A DNA stretch of 64,000 nt from Citricoccus sp. K5 (GTDB taxonomy: Bacteria > Actinomycetota > Actinomycetes > Actinomycetales > Micrococcaceae). The notes under the pieces were generated by a model. That model did no database searches and was not told where the DNA came from. It saw only the letters and a program-made list of their open reading frames with translations. How positions within the stretch are numbered: position 1 is the stretch's first letter; each line of letters begins with the position of its first letter. Made by a program: the position numbers and the translations under genes. The stretch is taken from contig NZ_LR732817.1 of the NCBI RefSeq assembly GCF_902506195.1, positions 1,564,909 through 1,628,908 on the forward strand, read 5' to 3'. Below, in pieces: positions 18,388 through 26,480 of this stretch.

Positions 18388-19143
18388 TCAATCCTCGTCC
18401 AGCTGGGCAAGGACCTCCGGCGAGATGTCCACGTTGGAGTAGACGCTCTGCACGTCGTCCAGGTCCTCCAGGGCGTCCTCCAGGTTGAAGTACGTCTTGG
18501 CGCCCTTGGCGTCCAGGTCCACCTTCATGGTGGCCACGAACTCCATCTCGTCCGTGTCGTACTCGATCCCGGCCTCCTCCAGGGCGGTGGCCACGGCACG
18601 CAGGTCGGAGGGGTCGCACAGGATCTCGAAGGAGTCCCCGGACTGCATGACCTCCTCGGCGCCGGCGTCCAGCACGGCCATCAGGATGTCGTCCTCGGTG
18701 TGTCCCTCGGCCGGCAACCGGACCAGGCCGGTGCGGTTGAACAGGAAGGCCACGGACCCCGAGTCGGCCATGGTGCCGCCGTTGCGGGTCACCGCGGTGC
18801 GGACGTCCGCGGCAGCACGGTTCTTGTTGTCCGTCAGGCATTCGACCATGAGGGCGGATCCCTGGGGCCCGCGGACCTCGTAGATGATCTCCGTGTACTC
18901 GACGACCTCACCGGTCAGGCCGGCACCGCGCTTGATGGCGCGCTCGATGTTGTCATTCGGCACTGACTGCTTCTTGGCCTTGGTGACCGCCAGCTCGAGG
19001 GCGGGGTTTCCGACGAGGTCCGGCCCGCCGGCACGCGCCGCCACCTCGATGCCCTTGACGTACTTGGCGAAGGCCTTCGCGCGCCGCGAGTCGATGATGG
19101 CCTTCTTGTGCTTGGTGGTCGCCCACTTGGAATGCCCTGCCAC
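18388..19143 (-). CDS. yebC: YebC/PmpR-family regulatory protein
   Basis: A 251-aa cytoplasmic protein of the widespread YebC/TACO1 family, described variously as a transcriptional regulator or a translation factor that relieves stalling at proline stretches. The start [15 protein letters not shown] is the family hallmark. GTG 19143 has a strong GGAGAGGAG ribosome binding site. The conserved blocks [11 protein letters not shown] and [19 protein letters not shown] are present. It heads the yebC-ruvCAB block, as in many bacteria. Confidence 0.96.
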   Translation of the reverse strand: MAGHSKWATTKHKKAIIDSRRAKAFAKYVKGIEVAARAGGPDLVGNPALELAVTKAKKQSVPNDNIERAIKRGAGLTGEVVEYTEIIYEVRGPQGSALMVECLTDNKNRAAADVRTAVTRNGGTMADSGSVAFLFNRTGLVRLPAEGHTEDDILMAVLDAGAEEVMQSGDSFEILCDPSDLRAVATALEEAGIEYDTDEMEFVATMKVDLDAKGAKTYFNLEDALEDLDDVQSVYSNVDISPEVLAQLDED

Positions 19144-19271
19144 GTGCTCTCCTCTCCGAGCCGGCCATGCCGGAGCACGGCCCGCATCGGCTGTTGGTGA
19201 TGATCGGGTTCGTCCTGGCCCGGACGCCGCGGTGCCGGGCCCCTGCCGCTGCGGGCAGAAGTCTGGCTTCG

Positions 19272-19277
19272 ATTCTA
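19272..19277 (-). promoter_or_regulatory. Putative -10 element of the yebC-ruv block (TAGAAT)
   Basis: TAGAAT on the minus strand, about 129 nt upstream of the yebC start, in the region divergent from the peptidase gene. It implies a leader of roughly 120 nt. No clear -35 is visible. Confidence 0.4.
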
Positions 19278-19379
19278 CGGGAGGAGCCGCCGGTGCCCCT
19301 TCCGTGCGGGACACGGTGCGGTCCGTCCGACCCGTCGGCCCCTGTCCAGGGGACGCGAGATGTGAAACAGTTGCTGACT

Positions 19380-21428
19380 ATGACGACCGACACCTCCTCC
19401 GCCACGAGCACCAATCCCCTCCTGGCGCCGTCCCCGCTGCCCTATGGGCTCCCCGACTTCGCCGCCCTCGACGACGGGCACTTCCTGCCCGCCTACCGTG
19501 CCGGCATGGCCGAACACCGCGCCGAACTCGAGGCGATCACCGCGGATCCCGCCGAGCCGACGTTCGAGAACACGTTCCTCGCCTTCGAGCGTTCGGGGCA
19601 GCTGCTGCGCCGGGTGCACCAGGTCTTCTCCAACCTCGTGGCCGCCGACGGCACCGAGGCACGGCAGGAGATCGACGAGGAGATCAGCCCGGAGCTGTCC
19701 GCCCACTGGGACGCGATCCACCTCGACGCGGCCCTCTACAGCCGACTGGCGAGGGTGGACCTGGATGGCATCGGCGGGCCGGAGTCCGAGGACCGGCGGC
19801 TGGCCGAGGAGAGCCTCAAGACCTTCCGGCTGCTCGGCGCGGACCTCGACCATGAGGCGAAGGTGCGGCTGGCGGCCATCAACGAGCGGCTCGCCGTGCT
19901 GTCCTCCCAGTACGGGCGCCGCATGGTCGCGGAGAACACAGCCTCGGCCGTCTGGTTCGGCTCCGCCGGGGACGTGGCCGGGCTCTCCGAGCAGGACCTC
20001 GCCGCGGCCGCGGCCGCGGCCCGGAACGCCGGGCACGACGCCGGCTACCTCCTGACGCTGTCCATGTTCACCTCCCAGCCCTGGCTGGAGACCCTCGAGA
20101 ACCCGGAGTCGCGGCGGCGCGTCCACGAGGCCGCGTGGCAGCGCGGCACCACCCCGGGGGAGAACTTCGCCCTGGACCTGGCCGTGGAGCAGGCCGGCCT
20201 GCGCGCCGAGAAGGCCGGCCTGCTGGGCTTCTCCAGCTGGGCCGACTACGCGCTGCAGGACCGGACCGCCCCGAGCCTGGACGCCGTCCGCGACCTGCTG
20301 GCCCGGATCATCCCGGCCGCCACCGCGAACGCCCGCCGGGAGAGGGCCGAGATCGAGGCCGCGGCCGGCCACCCGGTGGAAGCCTGGGACTGGCCGTTCT
20401 ACGCGGCCCGTATCGAGCGGGAGAGGTACCGCGTGGACACTTCCGCGCTGCGCTCCTACTTCGAGCTGGACCGGGTTCTCACCGAGGGGGTGTTCGCCGC
20501 CGCGACGGCCCTGTACGGCATCACCTTCCGCGAGCGCCCCGACCTGCACGGGTACCAGCCGGATGTCCGTGTCTGGGAGGTGCGGGAGTCCGACGGCAAC
20601 GAGCTCGGCTTGTTCGTCGGGGATTTCTTCACCCGTCCCACGAAGTCCGGTGGAGCCTGGATGAACTCGTTCCGGGAGGCGTCCACGTTCTTCGGCGAGC
20701 GCCCGGTGGTGAGCAACAACCTGAACATCCCGAGGCCGGGAGCCGGTGAACCGGCGTTGCTGACGGTGGACCAGGTGAACACCCTGTTCCACGAGTTCGG
20801 CCACGCCCTGCATGGTCTGCTGTCCTCCGGCCGGTACGCCACGCTGGCCGGGACCGCCGTCCCCCGCGACTTCGTGGAGTTCCCCTCGCAGGTCAACGAG
20901 ATGTGGATGTACTGGCCGGAGATCGTCTCCGCCTACGCGCGCCACGTGGAGACCGGGGAGGGGATAGAGCCCGGGGTGCTGGCGGCCATCGAGGCCTCCT
21001 CGCTGTGGGGCGAGGGCTTCCGCACCACGGAGTACCTGGGGGCGACCATGCTGGACCTCGCGTGGCACTCCCTGGCACCGGGCGCCACGGTGGAGGATCC
21101 GCTCGCCTTCGAGGCCGATCAGTTGCGGGCGGCCGGCCTGGATCCGGACCTCGTGGCTCCCCGGTACCGCTCGAGCTACTTCAAGCACATCTTCGGCGGC
21201 GGGTACGCGGCCGGGTACTACTCCTACCTCTGGTCCGAGGTCCTGGACGCGGACACCGTGGAGTGGTTCCGTGCCCACGGCGGGCTGAGCCGGGAGAACG
21301 GCGAGCGCTTCCGTTCCGAGTTGCTCGCCCGCGGCAATACTCGCGACCCGATGGAGTCCTACCGCCGGTTCCGCGGCAGCGATGCGGACCCGGAGCACCT
21401 GTTGCGGCGCCGGGGGCTGCTCGGCTGA
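19380..21428 (+). CDS. M3-family zinc metallopeptidase (oligopeptidase)
   Basis: A cytoplasmic peptidase of the thimet oligopeptidase/Dcp family, 682 aa, expected to cut short peptides. The zinc site is LFHEFGHALHGL, with the downstream third-ligand Glu probably in EFPSQVNEMW. The N-terminal half is the typical all-helical cap. The start is uncertain: ATG 19380 begins MTTDTSSA, while a GTG at 19362 has a better AGGGGA site 8 nt upstream and would add six residues. The gene is divergent from yebC and convergent with the hydrolase gene. I found no signal peptide. Confidence 0.92.
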   Translation: MTTDTSSATSTNPLLAPSPLPYGLPDFAALDDGHFLPAYRAGMAEHRAELEAITADPAEPTFENTFLAFERSGQLLRRVHQVFSNLVAADGTEARQEIDEEISPELSAHWDAIHLDAALYSRLARVDLDGIGGPESEDRRLAEESLKTFRLLGADLDHEAKVRLAAINERLAVLSSQYGRRMVAENTASAVWFGSAGDVAGLSEQDLAAAAAAARNAGHDAGYLLTLSMFTSQPWLETLENPESRRRVHEAAWQRGTTPGENFALDLAVEQAGLRAEKAGLLGFSSWADYALQDRTAPSLDAVRDLLARIIPAATANARRERAEIEAAAGHPVEAWDWPFYAARIERERYRVDTSALRSYFELDRVLTEGVFAAATALYGITFRERPDLHGYQPDVRVWEVRESDGNELGLFVGDFFTRPTKSGGAWMNSFREASTFFGERPVVSNNLNIPRPGAGEPALLTVDQVNTLFHEFGHALHGLLSSGRYATLAGTAVPRDFVEFPSQVNEMWMYWPEIVSAYARHVETGEGIEPGVLAAIEASSLWGEGFRTTEYLGATMLDLAWHSLAPGATVEDPLAFEADQLRAAGLDPDLVAPRYRSSYFKHIFGGGYAAGYYSYLWSEVLDADTVEWFRAHGGLSRENGERFRSELLARGNTRDPMESYRRFRGSDADPEHLLRRRGLLG

Positions 21429-21458
21429 GCTCCGGTGCCGTCGCCTGCGCGGCTCAGC

Positions 21459-22784
21459 TCAGGTGGAGGAGGCCGTGAGCTGGGCCAGCCCGGGCCGGGG
21501 TGAGGTCAGCACGGCGTGCAGCCACAGGCGGCACGCGTGGTCCCACTTCTCCGGGTCCACATTCCACTCACGGGTATGGCGCGCCAGGTGGAACCGGACG
21601 AAGGTGACCAGCTGGGGGACCTTGGCGGCGAGTTCCATGGACGGGCCCACCGGGACGAAGTCGTCATCCTCCGAGTGGAGGATGAGGGTCGGCACCCGCA
21701 GGTGGTCCGCGCGGGAGAGCCAGTCCATCGCCTTGAGGTCCACGGGCGCGGCGAGGCCGGTGGCCCACCGTCCGGCCTTGTTGCTCATGAGCCACTGCCC
21801 CAGCCGCCCCACGGCGTCCGGCAGCCGGTTCAGCCGGGCCTGGTGCGCCAGCACGTCGATCCAGTTGATGACGGGCCCATCCAGGACCATGGCGGCAACC
21901 ATGGAGGACAGCTCGGAGCGGTCCGCCATCTGCAGGCACACGGCCCCGCCCATGGACCAGCCGAACAGGACCACCTCGCGGGCCCCCTGCTCGAGCGCAT
22001 AGGCGACGGCGGCCTCGACGTCCTTCCACTCGGTACTGCCCAGGCCGTAGCGCCCGTCCCCGGCAGCCGGGGCCTCCCCGTCGTTGCGGTAGGAGATCAG
22101 CAGTGAGGTCATCCCCAGGGCCCGGGCGGTGCCGATGGCCCTGATGCCTTCGGCGCGCTTGGAGCCGCGGCCGTGGACCATGATGGCCCACACCCCTTCG
22201 CCGGCGAGCCGAGGTGCAGCGTCGTCGACGGCCGGGGATGGTTCCGGGCGGACGAGCCAGGCAGGGGCGGTGCCGTTCTCAACCGGGATCCGCACGTCCT
22301 CGGTCTCGTAGCCCAGGGTGCGCGGCTCGGGGTAGACGAATCCGGTCCACCGGCCGCGGACGGCACGGTGCAGATCACCGCTGTAGACCTCCTCGACCTC
22401 CCGCTGGACTGTCCCGTCGCGGGGGTCGAACGAGGTCACCGCACCGATGCGGGCGATCCCCGCGCCGCCGTCGAACACCAGGGAGTAGGTCCCGGGGACG
22501 GTGGTCTCCGCGGTCACGGGCAGGATGATCTCCAGGCCAGACGCCCCTTGGACCACCGCGAGGACCTCGAGGTCCTCGGCCGGGGTCTTGACGGGGGTGA
22601 CCACGGTACGGGCGAAGAGGCCGGCCAGCCCGGACACGGTCCCGGCCGCCACCGAGCCGGCCACCACTCCGCCCACAGCAGCCAGGGAGGACCACCGCAT
22701 CACCGGCTCGGCCTGTCCGAGGGACTTCTGGATCTTGGAGCGGCGGCTCGCCGGGCGGGAGGAGCGGGAAGGGCGGGAGGTCAT
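21459..22784 (-). CDS. Alpha/beta hydrolase family protein, membrane anchored
   Basis: A 441-aa hydrolase of unknown substrate. An N-terminal basic stretch is followed by one hydrophobic segment (about residues 32-55), then ~160 residues without a recognised domain, then an alpha/beta hydrolase fold. The nucleophile elbow is GWSMGG; a downstream acid is plausible in HSEDDDFVP, with the His in HTREWN. The hydrophobic segment suggests membrane attachment with the catalytic domain either inside or outside. I chose ATG 22784; CAGAAT lies 5 nt upstream, so the message could be leaderless. It is divergent from msrB. Confidence 0.85.
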   Translation of the reverse strand: MTSRPSRSSRPASRRSKIQKSLGQAEPVMRWSSLAAVGGVVAGSVAAGTVSGLAGLFARTVVTPVKTPAEDLEVLAVVQGASGLEIILPVTAETTVPGTYSLVFDGGAGIARIGAVTSFDPRDGTVQREVEEVYSGDLHRAVRGRWTGFVYPEPRTLGYETEDVRIPVENGTAPAWLVRPEPSPAVDDAAPRLAGEGVWAIMVHGRGSKRAEGIRAIGTARALGMTSLLISYRNDGEAPAAGDGRYGLGSTEWKDVEAAVAYALEQGAREVVLFGWSMGGAVCLQMADRSELSSMVAAMVLDGPVINWIDVLAHQARLNRLPDAVGRLGQWLMSNKAGRWATGLAAPVDLKAMDWLSRADHLRVPTLILHSEDDDFVPVGPSMELAAKVPQLVTFVRFHLARHTREWNVDPEKWDHACRLWLHAVLTSPRPGLAQLTASST

Positions 22785-22914
22785 GCCCCATTCTGTCCAC
22801 GTCCGGCCCAGCATTGCCAGCCGGGCACCCGACGGGCTGCCGAGCGGACTGCCAGGAGGACCGCCGCTGAGGTGCGGCGGAAACAACGGGGCGGTTCGTG
22901 GTGTTATGGCTGTC

Positions 22915-23406
22915 ATGAGCGATACCCCTCTTTCCTCCTCCCCCGCCGACCAGCCGGATCAGCCGAGTCAGGCACAGAACGCCCCGAGTAGCCCGGATCC
23001 AACCGCCCGGAACCGTTCGGACGCCGAATGGCGTGAGCGGCTCAGCCCCGAGGAATTCCAGGTCCTCCGCCAGGCCGGCACCGAACGGCCCTTCACGGGT
23101 GAGTACTGGGACGCCCAGACCGAGGGTGTCTACGCGTGCCGTGCCTGCGGTACCGAACTGTTCCGCTCGGACACGAAGTTCGACGCGAATTGCGGTTGGC
23201 CCTCCTTCTTCGCCCCTCTGGCCGAGGACCGCGTCGAATACATCCGGGACACCGCCCTGGGCATGGAACGCATCGAGGTCCGCTGCGCCAACTGTGGCTC
23301 CCACATGGGCCACGTCTTCCAGGGTGAGGGCTTCGACACCCCCACGGACCTGCGCTACTGCATGAACTCCGTCTCCCTGACGCTCCAGCCGAAGGCCGAC
23401 GCGTGA
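22915..23406 (+). CDS. msrB: Peptide-methionine (R)-S-oxide reductase
   Basis: This enzyme repairs oxidised methionine residues (R epimer). Two zinc-binding CXXC pairs are visible (CRACG and CANCG). The catalytic Cys is in RYCMNSVSL, and GWPSFFAPL is the usual substrate-pocket motif. The 163-aa product has about 45 extra N-terminal residues, Ser/Pro-rich and probably unstructured. ATG 22906, three codons upstream, is an equally possible start. Its stop overlaps the GTG of the threonine aldolase gene by 4 nt, so the two are coupled. Confidence 0.94.
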   Translation: MSDTPLSSSPADQPDQPSQAQNAPSSPDPTARNRSDAEWRERLSPEEFQVLRQAGTERPFTGEYWDAQTEGVYACRACGTELFRSDTKFDANCGWPSFFAPLAEDRVEYIRDTALGMERIEVRCANCGSHMGHVFQGEGFDTPTDLRYCMNSVSLTLQPKADA

Positions 23407-24476
23407 GGGGGTTCGCCTCGGACAACTACGCGGGCGTCCACCCTGAGGTCCTGGCGGCCCTCGGTCAGGCCAATGTGGATCATGAGCCGGCGTACGGGGA
23501 CGATTCCTGGACCGCGCGGCTCCAGGGCCTGGTCCGCGCCGAGTTCGGCGAGAAGGCAGAGGCCTTCCCGGTGTTCAACGGCACGGGCGCCAACGTTCTG
23601 GCGCTGCAGGCGCTCCTCCCGCCGTGGGGAGCCGTGATCTGCGCCGAGTCGGCCCACATCCACCAGGACGAGGGCGGTGCTCCCGAGCGCATCGCCCACA
23701 CGAAGCTCTACACGGTTCCCACGGGGGACGGGAAGCTGTCCCCCGAGCTGATCGACCTCCAGGCCCACGGGGTCGGCTTCGTGCACCGGGCCCAGCCGGC
23801 CGTCGTCGAGATCGCCCAGGTCACGGAGCTGGGTACGGTCTACACGCCTGAGGAGGTCCGTGCCGTCACGGACCACGCCCACGCGCTGGGAATGCCTGTC
23901 TACATGGACGGCGCGCGGCTGGCGAACGCCGCGGCCGCCCTGGGGTCCTCCCTGCGGTCCTTCACTGTGGACGCCGGGGTGGACGTGGTCTCCTTCGGCG
24001 GCACCAAGAACGGCGCCCTGGGTGCCGAGATGGTGGTGGTCCTGAATCCCGACGCCGTCCTGTCCGGTCCCGGGGGGCGGCGCGACGAGGGCGCGGGGCA
24101 GGCGGTGGGCTACCTGCGCAAGGCCTCCATGCAGCTCGCCTCCAAGATGCGCTTCGTCTCCGCCCAGCTGGTCGCGCTGCTCACCGACGAGCTGTGGCTG
24201 CGCTCGGCCCGGCATGCGAACACCATGGCCGCCCGGCTCGCTGCCGGGGCCGGCGCACTGGACGGCGTCACCCTCACCCAGACGCCCCAGGCGAACCAGG
24301 TCCTGGCCGTCCTGGATCCCACGGTCGCGGCTGACGTGCGGGCCGCCTATCCCTTCTACGACTGGGATCTCCCGCGGAACGAGGTGCGCTGGATGACGTC
24401 CTGGGACACCACCGAGCAGGACGTCGACGGGTTCGTGTCCGCCCTGTCCGCGTCCCTCTCGGCGGGGCGCGTGTAG
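23403..24476 (+). CDS. ltaE: Low-specificity L-threonine aldolase
   Basis: A PLP-dependent enzyme that splits threonine or allo-threonine into glycine and acetaldehyde. The PLP lysine is Lys202 in SFGGTKNG. The conserved N-terminal pattern FASDNYAGVHPEV and the cofactor-stacking EVAHIHQDE-type region (here ESAHIHQDEGG) are present, with the cofactor Asp in YMDGARLANA. The length, 357 aa, is normal. GTG 23403 overlaps the msrB stop (GTGA). Confidence 0.92.
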   Translation: MRGFASDNYAGVHPEVLAALGQANVDHEPAYGDDSWTARLQGLVRAEFGEKAEAFPVFNGTGANVLALQALLPPWGAVICAESAHIHQDEGGAPERIAHTKLYTVPTGDGKLSPELIDLQAHGVGFVHRAQPAVVEIAQVTELGTVYTPEEVRAVTDHAHALGMPVYMDGARLANAAAALGSSLRSFTVDAGVDVVSFGGTKNGALGAEMVVVLNPDAVLSGPGGRRDEGAGQAVGYLRKASMQLASKMRFVSAQLVALLTDELWLRSARHANTMAARLAAGAGALDGVTLTQTPQANQVLAVLDPTVAADVRAAYPFYDWDLPRNEVRWMTSWDTTEQDVDGFVSALSASLSAGRV

Positions 24477-24518
24477 CGGGCCACGGCGCGCCGCCTCAGG
24501 ATCCAGCGGAAGCGGCTT

Positions 24519-24524
24519 TAACCT
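24519..24524 (+). promoter_or_regulatory. -10-like hexamer of the DUF3000 gene (leaderless arrangement)
   Basis: TAACCT ends 7 nt before the GTG at 24532, and there is no Shine-Dalgarno sequence. The spacing fits a leaderless message. Confidence 0.45.
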
Positions 24525-24531
24525 TGGTTGC

Positions 24532-25134
24532 GTGACTGCCCTTGGCCACCGCCCCGCAGAGATGCGACGCCTTCCCGGAGAGTTCCGTGAGGCGTTGTCC
24601 GGGTTGCGCCGTGCGCGGCACCGGCAGGAGATCACCCTGGATGAGATTCCCGCCCCGGGTCGCCTCGCCCCCTTCGCCGTGGCCCTGGCGGCTGAGGTCC
24701 ACGATCCGGCAGCGGAGGGCCGGCCCGAACTGGCCACCGGCCGGTTCGTCCTGTTGCACGATCCCGCCGGTTCCCCGGTATGGAAGGGCACGTTCCGGGT
24801 GGTGACCTACATCCGGGCCTCCCTGGAGTCAGATCTCGGCAACGACCCCATGGTCGGCGCCGTGGCCTGGACCTGGCTGGTGGAGGCCCTCGAGACCCAC
24901 CGGGCCAGGTACACGGAGGCGGGAGGGACCGCCACCCGGGTGCTGTCCGAGAGTTTCGGCGGCCTGGCCACCCGCCCGGACACCATCGACATCGAATTGC
25001 GGGCCTCCTGGACACCCGAGGGCCCGGACAGCACCGATCATCTGGAGGCCTGGGCGGACATGGTCTGTGCCTTCGCCGGGCTGCCGCCGGTCCCGGACGG
25101 TGTCACACCCTTGCCGCGCATCAGGAGGAACTGA
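24532..25134 (+). CDS. DUF3000 domain-containing protein
   Basis: A 200-aa actinobacterial protein of unknown function. It is recognised by its overall pattern: a basic N-terminal helix, then FRVVTYIRASLESDLGNDPM and AWTWLVEALE, and a C-terminal region with ELRASWTP. No catalytic motif, signal peptide or membrane helix is visible. It directly precedes the RNase D gene, a pairing conserved in actinobacteria (Mycobacterium has the same neighbours). The GTG start lacks a ribosome binding site and has TAACCT 7 nt upstream. Confidence 0.9.
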   Translation: MTALGHRPAEMRRLPGEFREALSGLRRARHRQEITLDEIPAPGRLAPFAVALAAEVHDPAAEGRPELATGRFVLLHDPAGSPVWKGTFRVVTYIRASLESDLGNDPMVGAVAWTWLVEALETHRARYTEAGGTATRVLSESFGGLATRPDTIDIELRASWTPEGPDSTDHLEAWADMVCAFAGLPPVPDGVTPLPRIRRN

Positions 25135-25135
25135 C

Positions 25136-26404
25136 ATCACTGCGGACACCAGCGCCACCCCGGAAGAGGACCTGACGGAGGCCACCGCCCCCGAACCGCC
25201 CCGGCTCCTCACTGAGCCGGCCGGCGGCATCCCCTTCGTCACGAACTCCCGGCAGGAACTGGAGCGGTGTGCTCGGCTCCTGAAGGCCGGTACCGGTCCC
25301 GTGGCCGTGGACGCCGAGCGGGCCTCCGGCTTCCGCTACGGCCAGCGGGCCTTCCTGGTCCAGATCAAGCGCGAGGGTGCCGGGATCTGGCTCATCGACC
25401 CCGAGGCCTTCGAAGACCTGAACATCATCCAGGACTCCCTGAGCGGGGTCGAGTGGATCCTGCACGCGGCCAGCCAGGACCTGCCCTGCCTCTCCGAGCT
25501 GGGAATGTGGCCGGATCGGTTGTTCGACACCGAGCTGGCCGGGCGTCTGCTCGGACTCCCCCGCGTGGGGCTCGCCTCCGTCCTGGAACAGCTCCTCGGT
25601 GTCACCCTGGCCAAGGAGCACTCTGCCGCGGACTGGTCCAAGCGGCCGCTGCCGGAGGACTGGATGCGGTACGCCGCCCTGGACGTGGAGCTGCTGGTCG
25701 AGCTGCGCGCCGCGATGATCATGATGCTGACCGAGGCCGGCAAGCTGGACTGGGCGAACCAGGAGTTCGAGGCGATCCGCAAGGCTCCGCTGCCCGGCCC
25801 GCGCAAGGATCCCTGGCGCCGTACCTCGGGCATGCACCGATTGCGCAAACCGGAACAGCTCGCCGTGGTGCGGGAGCTCTGGGAGACCCGGGAGGCCCTG
25901 GCCCAGAACCGGGATGTGGCACCCGGACGCCTGATCCCGGACGCGGCGATCGTGGCTGCCGCCGCCAGCCAGCCGACCACCGTGCCCGCCCTGCTGAAGA
26001 CGCAGGGCTTCCACGGCCGTGCCGCCGCCAAGGAGGGCCCCCGCTGGATCCGGGCCATCCAGGCCGGGCAGGCCGCCGCGCAGAGCAGGGCCGGGCTGCC
26101 CCCGCTGCACCTGCCGAATGACGGCCCGCCCCCACCGCGCGCCTGGCGGGATCGCAACCCCTTGGCCGACCGCCGGCTGAAGACCGCGAAGGCCTGGGTC
26201 GGCAACCGAGCCGACGAGCTGCAGCTGCCCACGGAGAATCTGCTGACGCCGGATACCCTGCGGCGGCTGTGCTGGACGCCTCCGGAGACGATCGACCTGG
26301 ACTCGGTCTCGGCCGCCCTGGCCGGACTCGGCGCCCGTCCGTGGCAGGTGACTGCCGTGGCACCGATCGTGACGGTGGCACTGCTGGATCCCGACCCAGC
26401 CTGA
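25136..26404 (+). CDS. rnd: Ribonuclease D / HRDC-domain 3'-5' exonuclease, apparently with an ATC start codon
   Basis: A DEDDy exoribonuclease. The acidic residues lie in VAVDAERASG, HAASQDLPCL and YAALDVELL (the last with the Tyr). An HRDC domain follows at about residues 235-310, then an extra C-terminal HRDC-like region. The start is unusual: the only well-placed codon after a perfect AGGAGG (25123-25128) is ATC at 25136, 7 nt away. No in-frame ATG, GTG or TTG occurs until the catalytic domain has begun. An in-frame GTG at 25067 would overlap DUF3000 by 68 nt and has no ribosome binding site. From ATC the protein is 422 aa and begins with an acidic linker. Confidence 0.88.
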   Translation: MTADTSATPEEDLTEATAPEPPRLLTEPAGGIPFVTNSRQELERCARLLKAGTGPVAVDAERASGFRYGQRAFLVQIKREGAGIWLIDPEAFEDLNIIQDSLSGVEWILHAASQDLPCLSELGMWPDRLFDTELAGRLLGLPRVGLASVLEQLLGVTLAKEHSAADWSKRPLPEDWMRYAALDVELLVELRAAMIMMLTEAGKLDWANQEFEAIRKAPLPGPRKDPWRRTSGMHRLRKPEQLAVVRELWETREALAQNRDVAPGRLIPDAAIVAAAASQPTTVPALLKTQGFHGRAAAKEGPRWIRAIQAGQAAAQSRAGLPPLHLPNDGPPPPRAWRDRNPLADRRLKTAKAWVGNRADELQLPTENLLTPDTLRRLCWTPPETIDLDSVSAALAGLGARPWQVTAVAPIVTVALLDPDPA

Positions 26405-26480
26405 AACTCAGTCCCCTATTCGCTGGTCATGAGTTCCGATACGATGGCGTCAACGCCCGTCCCTCCCACTCAGGAGCAGC

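Noticed and set aside
16374-18488. Long plus-strand open frame opposite ruvB, ruvA and ruvC (704 codons)
   Set aside because: It crosses three genuine minus-strand genes with intact catalytic motifs, and its translation is low complexity.
19275-21398. Long minus-strand open frame opposite the M3 peptidase (707 codons)
   Set aside because: The opposite strand encodes a complete peptidase with HEFGH; this frame is Gly/Arg/Val-rich with no motif.
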